64,000 bases of DNA from Candidatus Mediterraneibacter quadrami. GTDB lineage: Bacteria > Bacillota > Clostridia > Lachnospirales > Lachnospiraceae. Position 1 is the first letter of the stretch. Each line of letters starts with the position of its first letter. This document shows, one piece after another, positions 61,092 to 64,000 of this stretch. A program made the position numbers and the translations under genes. Under the pieces are notes generated by a model. It was not told the DNA's origin, searched no databases, and worked only from the letters and a program-made list of their open reading frames with translations. The DNA lies in assembly GCA_019120575.1 (NCBI GenBank), contig DWUU01000015.1, forward strand, positions 31,844-95,843, read 5' to 3'.

Positions 61092-62267
61092 TCAGTAGTA
61101 AACTGCTTTTACAGTCTTCCCCATCGCCTCCGCCGTGCGGATCAGCTGGTCCACCAGATTCTGGCGCATGCTCAGGTCAAAGTTCAGCTCCGTTTCCTGG
61201 TGGGCCGCATTGACCGCTGTCCCGACGAAGAGATTCAGTTCCGTGCACTCTTCGATCAGAAGCTTTGCCAGCCGGGACGCGCCGTTGTCCGCATCCAGTT
61301 CATCGAAGAACTCTGCGTCGAACTCGTCGTTCACGTACTTCTTCAGAAGCTTCAGACAGCCGCCCAGGGTCAGGACGCCCTCGGTCACCAGATCGATTCC
61401 TTCGATCTCCGCCGTGGGCGGCACATCCGGATTGCGGCTGTCGATCCGGGTCACGATCTCTTTCCCCAGAATGCGGGCCGCGATGTTGGCGCTGGTCCCG
61501 CCGGCAACCACCTTCTTCCCTTCCGCATGCATGAAGTCGTGCATCAGTCTTCCGTCATCCTCTTTCGACTTCGGCGGGCCGGTGAAGAGATTGACGATCT
61601 TTCGCTCGATCACCCGGGCCACGGCCACCGTCGTGTCATCCCCCGGCTTCTCCTCATACAGTTCCTCACAGGCCTGGCTGAGCATAACAGCCAGACGGGA
61701 GGCCGACATACTCTGCTTCGTACATTTCAGGGCATAGTCCGCCACCGCCTCCCAGGTCCATCCGTTCAGATCCAGGATGGATCCGGCGCCTGCGTAGACA
61801 ACGCCGTCACTCATGAGAATGAAGCAGTCGTTCTTCTGCACGGTGAAATTGTATTCATGTATTTTCTTACCCCCGATCTCCCGGACCTCGTAGGGATAAT
61901 CAACGATCCGCCCGTTCCGGATGAAGATGCAGGAGGGATTGTCAAATTCCACCAGGTATGCCCGGCCGTCGTGATAGATCTGAAGGATGGAAAATGTGGC
62001 GTAAGCCACTTTCCGGACACTGCACACCGGAAGCGTCCGGGCGATGGTCTCCACGCAGGATTCGATCTGCGCCCCTTCCCGGAGCATGGTCCCCAGGATC
62101 CGGGAGGTGAGCGTGGCCAGGATATTCGCCTTGACGCCGCTTCCCATGCCGTCCGCCAGGATCAGGATGTCCGACTCCTCCGTCTTCAGGATCTCCACTT
62201 TATCCCCGCACAGTTCCTCCTGATGCTTATTCAGGCTTTTCCATGCCGCATCGATACTCACACTCAT
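61092..62267 (-). CDS. SpoIIE/PP2C-type serine phosphatase with extra C-terminal domain
   Basis: A protein of about 391 residues. Residues 1-215 form a PP2C-like SpoIIE phosphatase domain with metal aspartates in LILADGMGSG (Asp39), FILMSDGVVY (Asp154) and EKPGDDTTVAV (Asp210 and Asp211). The following about 150 residues (from GRLMHDFMHAEGKKVVAGG) form a separate domain I do not recognise. The gene overlaps the end of the hydrogenase-like gene (ATGA) with AGGAGG placed for the ATG at 62267. Phosphatases of this type reverse Ser/Thr phosphorylation, often on anti-anti-sigma factors; pairing with a PAS-hydrogenase suggests redox- or H2-controlled signalling. Confidence 0.85.
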   Translation of the reverse strand: MSVSIDAAWKSLNKHQEELCGDKVEILKTEESDILILADGMGSGVKANILATLTSRILGTMLREGAQIESCVETIARTLPVCSVRKVAYATFSILQIYHDGRAYLVEFDNPSCIFIRNGRIVDYPYEVREIGGKKIHEYNFTVQKNDCFILMSDGVVYAGAGSILDLNGWTWEAVADYALKCTKQSMSASRLAVMLSQACEELYEEKPGDDTTVAVARVIERKIVNLFTGPPKSKEDDGRLMHDFMHAEGKKVVAGGTSANIAARILGKEIVTRIDSRNPDVPPTAEIEGIDLVTEGVLTLGGCLKLLKKYVNDEFDAEFFDELDADNGASRLAKLLIEECTELNLFVGTAVNAAHQETELNFDLSMRQNLVDQLIRTAEAMGKTVKAVYY

Positions 62268-62269
62268 AT

Positions 62270-63979
62270 TCATTCCTCCTCATTCAGGATGGAATCTCTC
62301 AGTTTCGTCAGCGTCACCTTCGTCTCTGCCGTCGTCTCGCCCAGAAGCCCTGCAATCTCCTGGGCCACCATCATCTGCTTCTCGATAACCTTCCGGGCCA
62401 TCTCCACCGTCTCAATCTTCAGATTGTAGTGCTGCTCCCTCACCTGCTCTTCCCTTGTGATATCCCGGAACATCACGAGGGCGGCATCCCGGTTCTCAAT
62501 GTAGACGACCGTCTCTTCGGCTTTGATCCTGCCGCTGTTCAGTTCGGTCTTCCTGTGCAGCACCGGTTCCTGCGTCAGGAGCGCTTCTTCAATGTCTCCC
62601 GTCTCAATAAACTCGAAAAGATACCGGCCCACTGCATCCTGCCGCCCCACGCCGAGCAGCTCCTGTCCCTTCCGGTTGCAGTCCAGAATCTTCATATCAT
62701 GATCCACGACAAAGATCATATTCGGGGTCACATCCATGACCACATTGGACATGGACTCCGCCTGGGCCAGTGCATAGGGCATGCACATGGATACTTCCGC
62801 CTTCCCCTGAAATACGGCGATCGCCTTGTCCCTGCAGGTCGGATATCCGCAGGCCCCACAATTGAGTTCATCTTCTTCCGTATATTTTCCGACGGACCGG
62901 AGGATCGCAGTGATCTGCTCCTCCGTAGGCTGCCGGTCTTCGATGCTTCGGTTCCCGAACGCCTTGTACATTTCTTCCCGCGTCATTTCCGGCAGATCCC
63001 GCGCCTTCTTATAGGACACCGCATTTTCGATCTTCACCTTCGTCTTCACATAGGACGTGTTCCAGTGTGCGGAAGCGGGCCCCTTCGCGCACCCGCCCTC
63101 ACACACATTAGCCTCGATGAAACAGTGGTCCAGCTCGCCTTTTCTCAGGCAGTCCAGCATCTCCATACAGTTCTCCAGCCCGTCCACGAACACCTTGTGG
63201 TAGCCGTCCGCCTCTTCTTCCGTGATCACGGACCGGATCACACCGCCGCTCACCGGATAGAGCCGGTTGATCTCCGGGTCCGGATTGCCCATGGGCATAT
63301 CGCCGCATTCGTGGAGATCGATCCCCTCTTCTTTCAGCCAGAGCGCCAGTTCCTCGAAGGTCAGGATCGCATCCACTGCGCCCCGCACCCGGTCGTCCCC
63401 GACGGCCTCCTGCTTCTTGGCGATGCAGGGGCCCAGGAACACAACCTTTACATCCGGCCCGTACAGCTTCTTTATGTAGCGTCCGTGGGCGATCATGGGC
63501 GACACAACCGGCGCCATCAGAGGCGCGCACTCCGGGTAATATTTCTCGATCAGATCATTCACGCTGGGACAGCATGTAGTGATGATATTGGGCATCCGCC
63601 CTTCCCGGATCAGCTTCTTGTACTCGTCCGTCACCAGGGCCGCGCCCTCCGCCGTCTCCCGGACTTCGCTGAACCCGAGCCGCTGCAGCGCGTCCACGAC
63701 CTGCCCCGGCCGGTCGTAATCCAGCACCCCCGCGTAGGACGGGGCGATAGAGATAACCGTCCGGCATCCCTGCCTCAGATACCCTTTGACCCGCTCCATA
63801 TCACTGGCAAAGGTCTTCGCATTCTGGGGACAGACTTCCAGGCACCTCCCGCAGTTGATGCAGTGGTCCACCATGATCCGGGCCTGCTCGTCCCGGACAC
63901 AGATGGCTTTCACCGCACAGTGGCGGACACATTTATAACAATGGCGGCATTTGGCGTCTTTAAAATCAATAACCTGCAT
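62270..63979 (-). CDS. [FeFe]-hydrogenase-like sensory protein with PAS domain
   Basis: A 569-residue protein in this order: two [4Fe-4S] clusters (Cys11/14/17/21 and Cys40/43/46/50); an H-cluster domain with modified motifs TTCCPS (134-139), GPCIAKK (183-189) and EANVCEGGC (289-297); a further Fe-S module (Cys374, 377, 382, 399); a PAS domain (about 412-500); and a C-terminal coiled region. Canonical catalytic enzymes have TSCCP and MPC; the changes here are those of the putative sensory group C/D hydrogenases. It is operon-linked to a PP2C phosphatase, the partner described for group C3. Output through that phosphatase is inference. GGAGG precedes the ATG. Confidence 0.85.
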   Translation of the reverse strand: MQVIDFKDAKCRHCYKCVRHCAVKAICVRDEQARIMVDHCINCGRCLEVCPQNAKTFASDMERVKGYLRQGCRTVISIAPSYAGVLDYDRPGQVVDALQRLGFSEVRETAEGAALVTDEYKKLIREGRMPNIITTCCPSVNDLIEKYYPECAPLMAPVVSPMIAHGRYIKKLYGPDVKVVFLGPCIAKKQEAVGDDRVRGAVDAILTFEELALWLKEEGIDLHECGDMPMGNPDPEINRLYPVSGGVIRSVITEEEADGYHKVFVDGLENCMEMLDCLRKGELDHCFIEANVCEGGCAKGPASAHWNTSYVKTKVKIENAVSYKKARDLPEMTREEMYKAFGNRSIEDRQPTEEQITAILRSVGKYTEEDELNCGACGYPTCRDKAIAVFQGKAEVSMCMPYALAQAESMSNVVMDVTPNMIFVVDHDMKILDCNRKGQELLGVGRQDAVGRYLFEFIETGDIEEALLTQEPVLHRKTELNSGRIKAEETVVYIENRDAALVMFRDITREEQVREQHYNLKIETVEMARKVIEKQMMVAQEIAGLLGETTAETKVTLTKLRDSILNEEE

Positions 63980-64000
63980 CCCGGCATCCTCCTTTTCTCT

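Overview
The window looks like a chromosomal segment of an anaerobic, spore-forming gut Firmicute, most likely a member of the Lachnospiraceae. This is a judgement from gene content, moderate-to-high GC, strong AGGAGG-type ribosome binding sites and typical gene orders such as tig-clpP-clpX-lon-ysxC; the genus cannot be fixed from sequence alone. Spore biology is represented by a SleC-like cortex-lytic protein, a collagen-like BclA-type surface protein, a PdaA-type deacetylase and a SpoIIE-type phosphatase. Anaerobic metabolism is represented by a PAS-domain [FeFe]-hydrogenase-like protein, rubredoxin, a molybdenum hydroxylase, D-lactate-type dehydrogenase and malic enzyme. I see no prophage, insertion sequence, CRISPR array or rRNA operon. 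There is one tRNA (Trp).

Layout. 1-5.5 kb: partial iron alcohol dehydrogenase, nicotinamidase-like hydrolase, a structured intergenic repeat, a CcdA-TlpA fusion, the collagen-like protein, and a MATE pump co-transcribed with a MarR regulator. 5.5-12.3 kb: glycosyltransferase, malic enzyme, argG, a C39-like peptidase, a glutamine-amidotransferase-like hydrolase, a YczE-like membrane protein and rubredoxin. 12.3-19.8 kb: the proteostasis cluster (trigger factor, ClpP, ClpX, Lon) with the ribosome-assembly GTPase YsxC and an AI-2E-type exporter. 19.9-28.1 kb: DJ-1 protein, CYTH phosphatase, XRE regulator, CorA, polyphosphate kinase, HD hydrolase, PhoH and a duplicated CmpB-like membrane protein. 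28.1-33.6 kb: proB converging on carAB, with a family of degenerate hairpins between them and a structured carA leader.

33.8-44.2 kb: transglutaminase-like protein, SleC-like protein, the envelope set rseP-dxr-cdsA-uppS, then frr-pyrH, a ClC channel and lrgAB. 44.3-46.5 kb: DAHP synthase and 3-dehydroquinate synthase (aromatic amino acid entry) separated by a perfect palindrome. 46.5-50.1 kb: a three-subunit xanthine-dehydrogenase-type enzyme. 50.3-51.6 kb: dapA under a lysine riboswitch with its own terminator. 51.6-59.3 kb: DegV, a short unknown protein, GNAT, tRNA-Trp, phosphopentomutase, an EndA-like nuclease, transaldolase, an unknown secreted protein, D-hydroxyacid dehydrogenase and a HAD phosphatase. 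59.4-64 kb: an isolated pair of bacterial microcompartment shell genes with its own promoter, the deacetylase, and the phosphatase plus sensory-hydrogenase operon.

The most interesting signals are: two copies of a long perfect palindrome (11261-11321 and 45321-45369) that share a 33-bp core but have different, still fully complementary outer arms; a cloverleaf-like multi-hairpin element at 902-1045 bounded by 15-bp direct repeats; a row of four related hairpins at 29.0-29.2 kb; the PAS-domain hydrogenase/PP2C phosphatase pair, which looks like an H2- or redox-sensing switch; and the orphan shell-protein operon with a symmetrical site inside its promoter.
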